A program made the translations under genes and the position numbers. A DNA stretch of 64,000 nt from Motilibacter aurantiacus (lineage in GTDB: Bacteria; Actinomycetota; Actinomycetes; Motilibacterales; Motilibacteraceae), in the NCBI RefSeq assembly GCF_011250645.1, contig NZ_JAANNO010000011.1, forward strand, positions 49,042 through 113,041, written 5' to 3'. The notes beneath the pieces were generated by a model, which saw nothing but the letters and a program-made list of their open reading frames with translations, ran no database searches and was not told the origin of the DNA. Positions 48,692 to 59,377 of the stretch are shown piece by piece; the first letter of the stretch is position 1, and each line of letters opens with the position of its first letter.

Positions 48692-48985
48692 TCAGCTGCG
48701 CGGGGAGTAGGTCAGGCAGTCCGCGACGTCGCGGCCCGGGCCGACCCGCACCTCGGTGGCGGTGCACTCGAGCGAGGTGTTGTAGGCGCACTCGGAGCGG
48801 TGGCACGCGCCGACGTGGCCGACCATGTCGAGCCCGCCCTTGAACGAGATGTCGATGAACGTGCCGCAGGCCGCCGACTCGCCGCCGACCGTGATCGCGC
48901 CCGCGTGACAGCTCACGTCGTGGTTGTAGCCGCAGCTCTCGACCGAGCACTGCCGGACCTGGGGCATCTCCGAGAGCGTTGTCAT
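48692..48985 (-). CDS. DUF1540 domain protein
   Basis: This 97-aa protein holds two Cys-rich DUF1540 repeats: VRQCSVESCGYNHDVSCHAG with AITVG, and ACHRSECAYNTSLECTATEV with RVGPG. Each has a C-x4-C-x-Y-N...C-x-A pattern likely to bind metal. DUF1540 genes are often found near ferritin or iron genes, from memory. ATG 48985 follows CGGAGGTACGTC. A candidate second iron box (49093) lies about 110 bp upstream on its promoter side. Confidence 0.9.
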   Translation of the reverse strand: MTTLSEMPQVRQCSVESCGYNHDVSCHAGAITVGGESAACGTFIDISFKGGLDMVGHVGACHRSECAYNTSLECTATEVRVGPGRDVADCLTYSPRS

Positions 48986-49092
48986 GACGTACCTCCGGGA
49001 CCTGGGAATCTTGGCTCGAGCCCTACTCTGGCGCGATCCCGCCGTCCCCACAAGCAAGCCAGGACTGCCTAAGTACGAACTGCAGGTCGTGC

Positions 49093-49111
49093 TTTGGCTA
49101 GCCTTACCTGC
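49093..49111. promoter_or_regulatory. Possible second iron box
   Basis: Read on the minus strand, GCAGGTAAGGCTAGCCAAA matches 14 of 19 consensus positions, including the AGGTxAGGCTA core. It is upstream of DUF1540 and overlaps the last codons of the Mrp G gene. It is weaker than the site at 48045. Confidence 0.45.
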
Positions 49112-49511
49112 CCCGCCGCGTACCCCGCTCGGGGGTCCGAGCCGGTCGGCGGCGGACGGCCGCGCCGTCGGGGGCATCCAGGAGGGCCGGGCGCAGCTCG
49201 TCGGCGACGAGCAGGTCGGTGCGCACGTGACGCGTGCGGTAGGCCATGCGCGCCACGAGGTGACCGGAGACCGGCGCGGTCACCAGCTGGAAGGCCGCCA
49301 CGAGCAGCAGCATCCACACGTCCACGCTGCGGTGCAGCCGGACCGCCGCCCCGGCCACGACGCAGAGCAGCCCGAGCGTCTGCGGCTTGGTGGCGGCGTG
49401 CATCCGGGACAGGACGTCGGGGAAGCGCACGAGCCCGATACCGGAGAAGAGGGTCAGCAGGCAGCCGGCGAGGATCAGCGCCCCGGCGACGACGTCGAGG
49501 GCCGTGCTCAC
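49104..49511 (-). CDS. mnhG: Mrp/Mnh antiporter subunit G
   Basis: This 135-aa last gene of the Mrp Na+/H+ antiporter operon has three TM helices: LDVVAGALILAGCLLTLFSG, AATKPQTLGLLCVVAGAAVR and VWMLLLVAAFQLVTAPVSGH, with the family motif IGLVRFPDVLSRMHAATKPQ. A longer hydrophilic Arg-rich C-terminus follows. The GTG start overlaps the subunit F stop by 4 bp. Mrp complexes exchange cytoplasmic Na+ for H+ and resemble complex I membrane arms. Confidence 0.93.
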   Translation of the reverse strand: MSTALDVVAGALILAGCLLTLFSGIGLVRFPDVLSRMHAATKPQTLGLLCVVAGAAVRLHRSVDVWMLLLVAAFQLVTAPVSGHLVARMAYRTRHVRTDLLVADELRPALLDAPDGAAVRRRPARTPERGTRRGR

Positions 49512-49819
49512 CGGCGACCCCGTCGCCGCGGCCGCTGCGCCCGGGCCGGCTTCGGCTGCGGTGGCGCGTCCCGGGGGATGAACCGCGCGACCGACGCCGA
49601 GCCCACGAACCCGAGCAGCGAGACCACGACGAGCACCGGCACCACGGTGGAGTCGCGCGTCACGGCGGCGTAGACGCCGATCCCGCACGCGGTCACCGAG
49701 AGCAGCACGTCCATCGAGACCAGCCGGTCCAGGACCGACGGGCCGATCGACAGGCGTACGCACACCAGCAGCGCCGCGGCTCCGAGCAGCACCCCCGCGA
49801 GGGCCCCGACCACGGTCAT
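49508..49819 (-). CDS. mnhF: Mrp/Mnh antiporter subunit F
   Basis: This 103-aa subunit has three TM helices: VVGALAGVLLGAAALLVCVR, LSIGPSVLDRLVSMDVLLSV and VVPVLVVVSLLGFVGSASVA. It keeps the conserved G-P-S-V-L-D-R-L-V-x-x-D motif. A basic cytoplasmic tail ends the protein. ATG 49819 overlaps the subunit E stop. Confidence 0.93.
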   Translation of the reverse strand: MTVVGALAGVLLGAAALLVCVRLSIGPSVLDRLVSMDVLLSVTACGIGVYAAVTRDSTVVPVLVVVSLLGFVGSASVARFIPRDAPPQPKPARAQRPRRRGRR

Positions 49820-50340
49820 GACGCCGCCACCTCCTGTGCGCCCGCAGGGAGCGCCTCGAGCACGAGCCGCTCCAGGCGCAGCGCCGACCGCCGGAACCGC
49901 TCGGCCCCCGCCGCGTCGCGCACGCCGAGGGCGTGGACGTAGAGCGTGCCGGTCGGGCTGTCGATCTCCACGATCACGCTGCCAGGGACCAGCGACAGCG
50001 CCTCCGCGACCACGGTGATGATGAGGTCGGACCGGGTCTCCAGTCGGACCGCGAGCACGGCGCTGGTCACGCGCGGCCCGGGAGTGACCGCCAGCTTGGA
50101 GACCTGGACGCTGGAGACGGCAAGGTCGCGGGCGATGTACGCCGCCAGCTGCAGCAGGGCCAGCGGCCGCACTCGGCGGCCGGCGGTGACGGCCGGCAGC
50201 GGTAGCACCGCCAGCACGATGCAAGAGACCACGACCCCTGAAATGAGGTTCGCCCAGCTCCAGGTGCCCCACAGCAGCACCCAGACCAGCGTGAGCCAGG
50301 CGATGACCGGCAGCTGGCGGCGAGGGGCGAGGCGGCTCAC
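49816..50340 (-). CDS. mnhE: Mrp/Mnh antiporter subunit E
   Basis: This 174-aa subunit has two N-terminal TM segments (VIAWLTLVWVLLWGTWSWAN, LISGVVVSCIVLAVLPLPAV). A soluble domain follows with LETRSDLIITVVAEALSLVP and GSVIVEIDSPTGTLYVHALG, the MnhE hallmark. GTG 50340 overlaps subunit D by 4 bp. Confidence 0.93.
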   Translation of the reverse strand: MSRLAPRRQLPVIAWLTLVWVLLWGTWSWANLISGVVVSCIVLAVLPLPAVTAGRRVRPLALLQLAAYIARDLAVSSVQVSKLAVTPGPRVTSAVLAVRLETRSDLIITVVAEALSLVPGSVIVEIDSPTGTLYVHALGVRDAAGAERFRRSALRLERLVLEALPAGAQEVAAS

Positions 50341-51869
50341 CGGGTGCCCCCGAGCACGGAGGTGATGTAGGCGCCGCGGTCCACGAGGTCGGCGGCCGCG
50401 CGGTCGGTGAGGCCGTAGAGCGGGCCGCCGAACACGGTGAGCGCCAGGCTCACCCCCACGAAGGCCGCGGCGCTGGTGACCATGACGCCGGGCGCGGTGC
50501 CGGCGTGCACGGCGGCCTCGGCCACCTGCGCCTCGGGGGAGCGGGGCGCCTGGTCGGCAGGGCGCCAGAAGGCCTTGTTCCAGACCTTCACCACCGCGAA
50601 GAGCGTGAGCAGGCTGGTCACGACCCCCGCCCCGACCAGCGTCCAGGACAGCACGCTGCCGTCCTGCACCCCGGCCTGCAGCAGGCCCAGCTTGCCGAGG
50701 AACCCTGACAGCGGGGGGATCCCGGCGAGGTTGAGCGCCGGGATGAAGAAGAGCGCGGCGAGCAGTGGCGAGCTGGCGGCGAGGCCGCCGAGCCGGTCCA
50801 CCGAGGTGGTGCCCGCTTGTCGCTCGATCAGCCCGATGACGAGGAACAGGCTCGTCTGGACCATGATGTGGTGAGCGACGTAGAACGTCGCGCTCGCGAC
50901 GCCGGCCTCGGAGGCCACCGCGATGCCGAAGACCATGTAGCCGATGTGGCTCACCAGCGTGAAGGACAGCACGCGCTTGATGTCGCGTTGTGCCACCGCG
51001 CCCAGCACGCCGACGATCATGGTCAGCGCGGCCGCGACCATGAGCAGGTCGTCGACGTGCCCGCCGGGGAAGAGCAGCGTCTGGGTGCGCAGGATCGCGT
51101 AGACGCCGACCTTGGTGAGCAGCCCGGCGAAGACAGCGGTGACGGGGGCGGGCGCGGTCGGGTAGCTGTCCGGCAGCCAGGCCGACAGCGGGAACACCGC
51201 GGCCTTGATCCCGAACGCGAGCAGCAGCATCACCTGAAGCATGGTTCGGGTGCCCTCGGGCAGCTCCGCGAGCCGCTCGGACAGCTGGGCCATGTTCAAG
51301 GTGCCGCATGCCGCGTAGATCAGCGCGATCGAGGCGAGGAACAACAGCGACGACAGCAGGCTGACGACGACGTACGTCACCCCCGCGCTGATGCGCGGGC
51401 CGGTGCCGCCGAGGGTCAGCAGCACGTAGCTCGCGACGAGCAGGACCTCGAACCCGACGTACACGTTGAACAGGTCGCCGGAGATGAACGCGTTGGACAC
51501 GCCGGCCGACAGCACGAGGTAGGTCGGGTGGAAGATCGACAGCGGTGTCTCGTCGTCGCTCGCCGTGCCCTGCCCGACCGCGAAGACGAGCACTCCGAGG
51601 GTGACCGTCGAGGCCACGACGAGCATCAGCGCCGAGAGCCGGTCGACCACGAGCGTGATGCCCAGCGTCACCGGCCAGTCGCCGACGTGCACGACCTGCG
51701 GGCCGTTGCGGTCGGCCTGCACGAGCAGCAGGACGCTGACCACCAGGACTGCCGCGAGCACCGAGAGGCTGACCGTCCGCTGGGTGCGCGGGTGCCGGCC
51801 GAAGAGCAGGGCGAGGGCCGCGCCGAGCAGCGGGAGCAGCACCGGCAGCGGCGTGAGGATCCGGGTCAC
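50337..51869 (-). CDS. mnhD: Mrp/Mnh antiporter subunit D
   Basis: This 510-aa proton-channel subunit is homologous to complex I NuoM/N, with about 14 TM helices. Conserved parts are the Glu helix YVGFEVLLVASYVLLTLGG and the Lys helix LAFGIKAAVFPLSAWLPDSY with PTAPAPVTAVFAGLLTKVGV. DIKRVLSFTLVSHIGYMVFG and LAGIPPLSGFLGKLGLLQAG follow. The start overlaps the subunit C stop. Confidence 0.95.
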   Translation of the reverse strand: MTRILTPLPVLLPLLGAALALLFGRHPRTQRTVSLSVLAAVLVVSVLLLVQADRNGPQVVHVGDWPVTLGITLVVDRLSALMLVVASTVTLGVLVFAVGQGTASDDETPLSIFHPTYLVLSAGVSNAFISGDLFNVYVGFEVLLVASYVLLTLGGTGPRISAGVTYVVVSLLSSLLFLASIALIYAACGTLNMAQLSERLAELPEGTRTMLQVMLLLAFGIKAAVFPLSAWLPDSYPTAPAPVTAVFAGLLTKVGVYAILRTQTLLFPGGHVDDLLMVAAALTMIVGVLGAVAQRDIKRVLSFTLVSHIGYMVFGIAVASEAGVASATFYVAHHIMVQTSLFLVIGLIERQAGTTSVDRLGGLAASSPLLAALFFIPALNLAGIPPLSGFLGKLGLLQAGVQDGSVLSWTLVGAGVVTSLLTLFAVVKVWNKAFWRPADQAPRSPEAQVAEAAVHAGTAPGVMVTSAAAFVGVSLALTVFGGPLYGLTDRAAADLVDRGAYITSVLGGTR

Positions 51870-52341
51870 GGCCGGGCCTCCTCGTCCGCGCCGAACGGCA
51901 CGAGGCCGTCCTCCAGCCCGTCGGTCAGGTCACCGTCGGGGTCGATGTCGTCCGGGCCGGCGCCGACGTAGTTCACGTCGTCGGGCGCGAGCTGGATGCC
52001 GGACGCGACGATCCGGTCCTCGGGGTCGTCCTCGAGCGTCTCCTGCCCGAGCCGCCAGGACCGGTAGATGATCGCGAGCAGGAACGCCGCGACGCCGAGG
52101 GTGATGACGATGGCGGTGAGGGCCATCGCCTGGGGGAGCGGGTCGCTCATCTCGTCCTCGGGCGTGGTCCCGTAGATCGGAGCGCCGCCCGACCTTCCAC
52201 CGGAGGCGAGCAGGAGGACGTTGGTCGCGTTGCCCAGCAGCAGCACGCCGAGCAGCACCCGGGTGAGGCTGCGGTCGAGCAGCAGGTAGAGGCCGGCCGA
52301 GTAGAGCACGACGGCGGTCGCGAGCAGGGCGAGGCTAGCGC

Positions 52342-52345
<4 letters not shown>
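51866..52345 (-). CDS. mnhC: Mrp/Mnh antiporter subunit C
   Basis: This 159-aa NuoK-like subunit has three TM helices: LALLATAVVLYSAGLYLLLD, LTRVLLGVLLLGNATNVLLL and DPLPQAMALTAIVITLGVAA. It keeps the diagnostic G-x-x-L-L-G-N-A-x-N motif and the L-P-Q-A-x-x-L-T-A-I-V-I block. An acidic C-terminal extension of about 45 residues (rich in Asp/Glu) is longer than in most homologues. ATG 52345 overlaps subunit A. Confidence 0.94.
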
Positions 52346-55227
<2,882 letters not shown>

Positions 55228-55347
55228 ACGTCGTCTCCTGCGGGTCGGGGTCCGGCCTCAGAACTTACCAAGTGCGCACGCAAATGCCGATTCGTGTGAC
55301 AGCGGTATGACAGGGGCGGCTTGCGGCACGCGAATTAGGCTGGGCAG

Positions 55348-56214
55348 GTGACCACCGTCGTCGACCGCATCACCGGGCGCTTCGTCTCGATCGAGCTGCT
55401 GCCCCCGCGGACGCCGGAGTCCGGCGATGCGCTGGAGTCCGCGCTGGTCGAGCTGCGCGCGCTCGACCCGGCGTTCGTCGCGGTGACGTACGGCGCCGGG
55501 GGCTCGGACCGAGGGCGTACCGAGGCCCTGGTCGAGCGCCTCGCGGACGGCACGGCGCTCCCGCTGCCGCACCTCACGTGCCTGGCGCACAGCCGGGCCG
55601 AGCTGGAGGTGCTCCTGGACCGGTACGTCGCGGCGGGCGTGCGCAGCGTGCTCGCGTTGCGCGGGGACCCCCCGCTCTCGGCGACGGAGGCGCTGCCCGA
55701 GGGCGACCTGCGCCGGGCCGTCGAGCTGGTGGAGCTGGCCCGTGCCCGCGGGGTCGAGTGCGTGGGCGTGGCCGTCCACCCCGAGGGCCACCCGGCGGCC
55801 CAGAGCCGGGAGAGCGACCTGCGGCACCAGGCGGCGAAGTTGGGTGAGGCGGACTTCGCCCTCACCCAATTCGTGAACCGCTCTTCGGACTATTTCCGCT
55901 TCGTGGACGAGATGGCGCGGCGGGGGGCGACCGCGCCGGTGATCCCCGGCATCCGCCCCATCGCGAACGTACGGCAGGCCGTGCGGATGGCCGAGATGTC
56001 GGGGGCGCCGATCCCGGCCGAGCTGCTGCAGCGGCTCGAGTCCGCGCCGGGCCCCGCGGCCGCCCGGCGCATCGGGGTCGAGCACGCGGTGCAGGTCTGC
56101 CGGGAGCTCCTGGACGGCGGGGCGCCGGGGCTGCACTTCTACACGATGAACCGCGCTGCCTCGACGCTGCAGGTGTGCGCCGAGCTCGGCTGGGAAGTGT
56201 CCCCCGTCGCCTGA
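55348..56214 (+). CDS. Methylenetetrahydrofolate reductase family protein
   Basis: This 288-aa FAD-dependent TIM-barrel enzyme of the MetF family reduces 5,10-methylene-THF to 5-methyl-THF for methionine synthesis. Motifs are RFVSIELLPPRTPESGDALE, VAVTYGAGGSDRGRTEALVE, LPHLTCLAHSRAELEVLLDR, SVLALRGDPP, VAVHPEGHPAAQSRESDLRH, ALTQFVNRSSDYFRFVDEMA and GLHFYTMNRAASTLQVC. Length matches bacterial MetF. GTG start. It is divergent from the Mrp operon and followed 25 bp later by a small gene. Confidence 0.93.
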   Translation: MTTVVDRITGRFVSIELLPPRTPESGDALESALVELRALDPAFVAVTYGAGGSDRGRTEALVERLADGTALPLPHLTCLAHSRAELEVLLDRYVAAGVRSVLALRGDPPLSATEALPEGDLRRAVELVELARARGVECVGVAVHPEGHPAAQSRESDLRHQAAKLGEADFALTQFVNRSSDYFRFVDEMARRGATAPVIPGIRPIANVRQAVRMAEMSGAPIPAELLQRLESAPGPAAARRIGVEHAVQVCRELLDGGAPGLHFYTMNRAASTLQVCAELGWEVSPVA

Positions 56215-56239
56215 CGTCCCCGAGCTGCGGGAGTGCCCG

Positions 56240-56536
56240 ATGAGCAGACGCTCGAGCTACGCGACCGCGGCGACCGGCGTCGAGGTCGGCGAGGAGGGTG
56301 TCCGGTCCCCGGCCGGCGAGGTGCACGCCTGGGTGCCGGGGACGAACTCGACGGTGTGCGGGCTGCAGCTGTCGCGGTCGCAGCTGGCCCGGCTCTCCCA
56401 CGTGCCCTTCGTCGAGGCGCTACCGGAGTCCGGCGGCAGCGCGGACTTCGTGGCCTCCGTCTGCCCGCGGTGCCGCGCCGCGGTGCTGGGCCGCTCGTCG
56501 GGCCGCTCCTGGGAGCGGGTCTCCCCGCGGCCCTGA
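56240..56536 (+). CDS. Small CxxC protein, 98 aa
   Basis: ATG product MSRRSSYATAATGVEVGEEG, with VHAWVPGTNSTVCGLQLSRS and ASVCPRCRAAVLGR. One Cys pair (C-P-R-C) and a distant Cys (VCGLQL) suggest a metal site. It resembles short actinobacterial proteins of unknown function. GCGGGAG gives a ribosome site 6 nt before the start. It likely shares the MetF-like transcript. Confidence 0.7.
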   Translation: MSRRSSYATAATGVEVGEEGVRSPAGEVHAWVPGTNSTVCGLQLSRSQLARLSHVPFVEALPESGGSADFVASVCPRCRAAVLGRSSGRSWERVSPRP

Positions 56537-56539
56537 CGC

Positions 56540-57217
56540 TCAGCCCGCAGGGAGCAGGACGCGGGCGCGGGCCGCGCCGACCCGGAGGCCGTGGTGGAGC
56601 GACGGCTGTCGCCGGGCCAGCGCCCTGGTGATCACGTGGCGGCCGCGGAGCAGGACGAGCCCGGTGAGGGCGACGACCCCGCCGTACAGCGCGCCGGTGG
56701 CGGCGAAGGGGTTGGCCTGCAGGCCCCAGTAGACCGACCAGGCGAGGCCGCCCACGCTGCCGATCAGGTAGCTGCCGGCGGCGACGCCCTTGGTGCTGGC
56801 CGGGTGGAGCAGCAGGGTGGCCAGCTGCGGGAGGCCCACGAGGAAGCCCAGCACGACGGCGACCTGCGACAGCGCGGCCTGGGAGCCGGTGAGCGTGAGC
56901 GCCCCCCAGAGGGTCAGCAGGACGAGGGTGGAGGCCTCGAGCGCCATGCCGGGCTTGACCGAGTGGTGGGTGCGGTGGGCCAGGACGTTGGCGGCGCACA
57001 GGGCGGTCGTGACGCCGTTGAGGAGCGTCAGCCCCAGGTTCCCGCTCGAGACCGAGTACGCCAGCCACGCGGCGTTCATCAGCAGGCCCGCGCGCAGGCC
57101 GAGCGGCGAGAGCCCGTCGGTCTGCCGCTGCAGGACGGTGCGGCGGGCCTGCGGGACGGCGCCGAGGATGTTGGCGGTCGAGCCGAGCACGAAGAGCGGG
57201 AGCAGGAGCGTTGTCAC
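56540..57217 (-). CDS. PQ-loop/SWEET-like membrane protein
   Basis: This 225-aa protein has about seven TM helices in two repeats. PQ-type motifs are LLPLFVLGSTANILGAVPQA (first P-Q) and VVLGFLVGLPQLATLLLHPA (second P-Q). YLIGSVGGLAWSVYWGLQAN follows. PQ-loop proteins are small carriers for sugars, amino acids or lipids and occur rarely in bacteria at this full length. Start ATG 57217. The AT-rich ATCTAGAT palindrome and TATAAC about 40 bp upstream may be its promoter. Confidence 0.82.
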   Translation of the reverse strand: MTTLLLPLFVLGSTANILGAVPQARRTVLQRQTDGLSPLGLRAGLLMNAAWLAYSVSSGNLGLTLLNGVTTALCAANVLAHRTHHSVKPGMALEASTLVLLTLWGALTLTGSQAALSQVAVVLGFLVGLPQLATLLLHPASTKGVAAGSYLIGSVGGLAWSVYWGLQANPFAATGALYGGVVALTGLVLLRGRHVITRALARRQPSLHHGLRVGAARARVLLPAG

Positions 57218-57252
57218 GGGAGAGTGGTTCGGCCGCCGCTTCCGTGACCAAA

Positions 57253-57270
57253 GCGTTATATCTAGATCGA
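57253..57270 (-). promoter_or_regulatory. AT-rich promoter/operator candidate
   Basis: On the minus strand ATCTAGATATAACGC contains the palindrome ATCTAGAT and a TATAAC -10-like box, the most AT-rich spot in several kilobases. It is about 40 bp upstream of the PQ-loop gene. Confidence 0.4.
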
Positions 57271-57338
57271 GTTGCCCGGAGCTGCAGCGTCACCCGGACG
57301 GCCGAGTTTCGGCGGCTGGGAGGCCTGCCCGCCGCAGG

Positions 57339-58004
57339 TCAGGAGGGCAGCGGGCGGCGCCAGTCGAGGCCCTGCACCTGGATCCGCTGCTCCAGCCGGC
57401 CGTCCCAGTGGACCGTGAGCCCCTCGGCGCGCAACGCGGCAACGACCTGCTCGCCGACCGCGAGCGACGTCGCCTGCCACACCTCCTCGTCCGCGGCCTC
57501 CAGGGCACCGTAGGTCAGGAGGAGCGCGGCGTCGGGGTCGATCAGCCCCTCGGCGTCCTGGGAGTGGAAGAACACGTAGCCGTGCCGCTCCTGGCCCGGC
57601 TGCACCTCGTCGCCCACCTCTGCGCAGCCGCAGGCCTGGCAGCAGGTGAAGCTCATCCGCGCCACCACGCCCTCGAGCTCCAGCCGGTTGAACACCCTGT
57701 CCAGCCGGTCCGAGTCGGTCGTGGACGGCCAGGTCGCCTGCTCGGCCAGCCGCTCCTGCCAGACCTGGTCGACCACCCGCTCGGCCGCGTCGACCGTGCC
57801 GGCCGCCCGGTCGTCGAAGGCGTCGCGGGCGGCCTGGCGGGCCTGGGCCCGGGTGTGGAAGCCGGGGTGGACGATGCGGCGGGCCTCGTCGAGGAGGGCG
57901 GCTGCGGTGGGGGCGTCGTCGGGTGGGTGGGTGCGTCCCGAGCCGTCGCTCGCGGCAGAGGCGGGTGGTGCGCTGCGGCGGCGGAAGCGGTCGAGCAGGC
58001 CCAT
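57339..58004 (-). CDS. DUF6891-like protein
   Basis: This is a 221-aa cytosolic protein. The first 35 residues are disordered (MGLLDRFRRRSAPPASAASD). A helical part follows (VDQVWQERLAEQATWPSTTD), then the Cys cluster MSFTCCQACGCAEVGDEV with GYVFFHSQDAEGLIDPDA, and an end LTVHWDGRLEQRIQVQGLDW. The T-C-C-x-x-C-G and H-G-Y-V-F-F-H-x-Q-D blocks fit the DUF6891 family, from memory. The function is unknown. A 17-bp inverted repeat lies 84 bp upstream. Confidence 0.8.
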   Translation of the reverse strand: MGLLDRFRRRSAPPASAASDGSGRTHPPDDAPTAAALLDEARRIVHPGFHTRAQARQAARDAFDDRAAGTVDAAERVVDQVWQERLAEQATWPSTTDSDRLDRVFNRLELEGVVARMSFTCCQACGCAEVGDEVQPGQERHGYVFFHSQDAEGLIDPDAALLLTYGALEAADEEVWQATSLAVGEQVVAALRAEGLTVHWDGRLEQRIQVQGLDWRRPLPS

Positions 58005-58087
58005 GAGCGCAGCTTAGGTAGCGGTGGCCGGATTGCCGGCAGCTGCTGGGGCCGGCGTCAGATCCGTCCGCTGGCGGGCTCGGCCCC

Positions 58088-58125
58088 GTGCCTGATGTGC
58101 GCAGCGGGCTGCGCACATCAGGCGC
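58088..58125. promoter_or_regulatory. 17-bp inverted repeat in a divergent promoter region
   Basis: Arms CCTGATGTGCGCAG (58091-58104) and CTGCGCACATCAGG (58109-58122) are perfectly complementary around CGGG. Three more outer pairs include one wobble. It lies between divergent frames (58004 minus, 58362 plus), so a terminator role is not required. It could be an operator or a structured leader. Confidence 0.6.
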
Positions 58126-58361
58126 CGGAGACACGGCGCCGGTGCCAGGGGCGCCACTGCTGCACCCCCAGCGGCCCGCCGGGCGCGCTGATGCTGGTCA
58201 CCAGCTCGATCCGCACGGGCCACGTCGGCAGCCTGGCGGCGACGTCACCACCCGGGCTGCTACGAGACGGCCACCCCGCCGCGCCGCGACACGGCATGCG
58301 CCGACGAGTGGCGGGGCAGGTGACGTGCGACGTCGAGACGGCCCGGGAGGGGAGGCACCCG

Positions 58362-59360
58362 ATGCTGCCGTCGATGCTCGCAAGCGCTGCGGGCGTCCTG
58401 CTGTGCACTGCCTCCGCGTTCGCGCTGCACCGGGCGAACCCGCACGAGCGTCTGTCCTGGAGCCTGAGCCGGCCCGAACGCTTTCCCGTCGTCAGCATCG
58501 TCGCGCTGCCACTCGGAACGGGGTCCGCGGTCCACGGCTCCACGACTGCGGCTCGGGAGGCGGGTGACTCGGTCTGGCTCGCGGTCCTCGCTGTGATCAT
58601 CGCGCTGCAGGCCGCGGTGGTCGCGATGCAGGACAGCAGCTTCAGAGACGGGCAGCCGTGCCAGCTCGGCCCGACCCCACCGCCTCATCGACAGGCCGGC
58701 AGAGCGAGAGCAGAACCGTCCGCCAGCGCTCCTGCACCACAACCCCGAGCATCAGGAGCCTTCCAGCCGTGTCACTGGGTGGTGGCGTCACCGGGCGCCT
58801 TCCGGGCCGGCCCGGTCATCGCGTACGCCAGCAGGCCGGTCAGGGCCAGCAGGGTTGCCGTGACGGCTGCGGCCCTGCTCGACGGCTCCTGCGCCTGCCA
58901 GGTCAGGACGCGGCCCAACAGGCTGTCGCCCTGGGGGAACAGGACGGCGGCCAGGGTCCATCCCAGGGGGACGAACCAGGCCTTGGCCGTGCCGATGACG
59001 GCAGCGCTCGCAGCGGTCAGGCCGAGGAGGCCGGCGATGTCGCGGAGGGCCAGCGACGTCGGGCCGAAACGAGCACCGGTCAGCTGGGTGATCAGCAGCT
59101 GGCCACCGATGAGCACGAGCGCGGTCGACAGGTGCAGGGCCCGAAGGGCCGGCCAGGGCAGCGCACCCGTCCTGTCCAGCTCGTCGTCGGGGCCGCTCAG
59201 GGTCATCGTCAGGGCGGCGACCAGCAGCAGGATGGTGAGTACGACCATCTGCAGGCCGGCCTCGGGACTGTTGGAGCTCGACTCCCACAGCACCCACATC
59301 ACCACGAGGATCCCGGCAGCGCTTCCGGTCGCAGCGGGGGCGCGGCGGGACCTCAGGTAG
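58362..59360 (+). CDS. Possible membrane protein, 3' end unclear
   Basis: ATG 58362 has a strong GGAGGGGAGG upstream. The first 110 residues look protein-like: MLPSMLASAAGVLLCTASAF, a charged stretch with ERLSWSLSRPERFPV, then VWLAVLAVIIALQAAVVAMQ, giving two membrane segments. After about residue 115 the frame becomes Pro/Arg rich and runs to 59360 antisense through the well-supported gene at 58772-59377. The true C-terminus is therefore doubtful, and the gene may be truncated or frameshifted by whatever placed it next to the ABC operon. Confidence 0.3.
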   Translation: MLPSMLASAAGVLLCTASAFALHRANPHERLSWSLSRPERFPVVSIVALPLGTGSAVHGSTTAAREAGDSVWLAVLAVIIALQAAVVAMQDSSFRDGQPCQLGPTPPPHRQAGRARAEPSASAPAPQPRASGAFQPCHWVVASPGAFRAGPVIAYASRPVRASRVAVTAAALLDGSCACQVRTRPNRLSPWGNRTAARVHPRGTNQALAVPMTAALAAVRPRRPAMSRRASDVGPKRAPVSWVISSWPPMSTSAVDRCRARRAGQGSAPVLSSSSSGPLRVIVRAATSSRMVSTTICRPASGLLELDSHSTHITTRIPAALPVAAGARRDLR

Positions 59361-59377
59361 AGGCGCAGCCCCTTCAT
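58772..59377 (-). CDS. Membrane protein, ABC transporter accessory subunit
   Basis: This 201-aa protein has about six TM helices: SAAGILVVMWVLWESSS, QMVVLTILLLVAALTMTLSG, LHLSTALVLIGGQLLITQLT, LRDIAGLLGLTAASAAVIGT, FVPLGWTLAAVLFPQGDSLL and TATLLALTGLLAYAMTGPAR. ATG 59377 overlaps the stop of the larger permease-like gene (ATGA). An alternative ATG lies at 59386. It is probably the second membrane subunit of the same transporter. No family is recognised. Confidence 0.75.
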   Translation of the reverse strand: MKGLRLYLRSRRAPAATGSAAGILVVMWVLWESSSNSPEAGLQMVVLTILLLVAALTMTLSGPDDELDRTGALPWPALRALHLSTALVLIGGQLLITQLTGARFGPTSLALRDIAGLLGLTAASAAVIGTAKAWFVPLGWTLAAVLFPQGDSLLGRVLTWQAQEPSSRAAAVTATLLALTGLLAYAMTGPARKAPGDATTQ

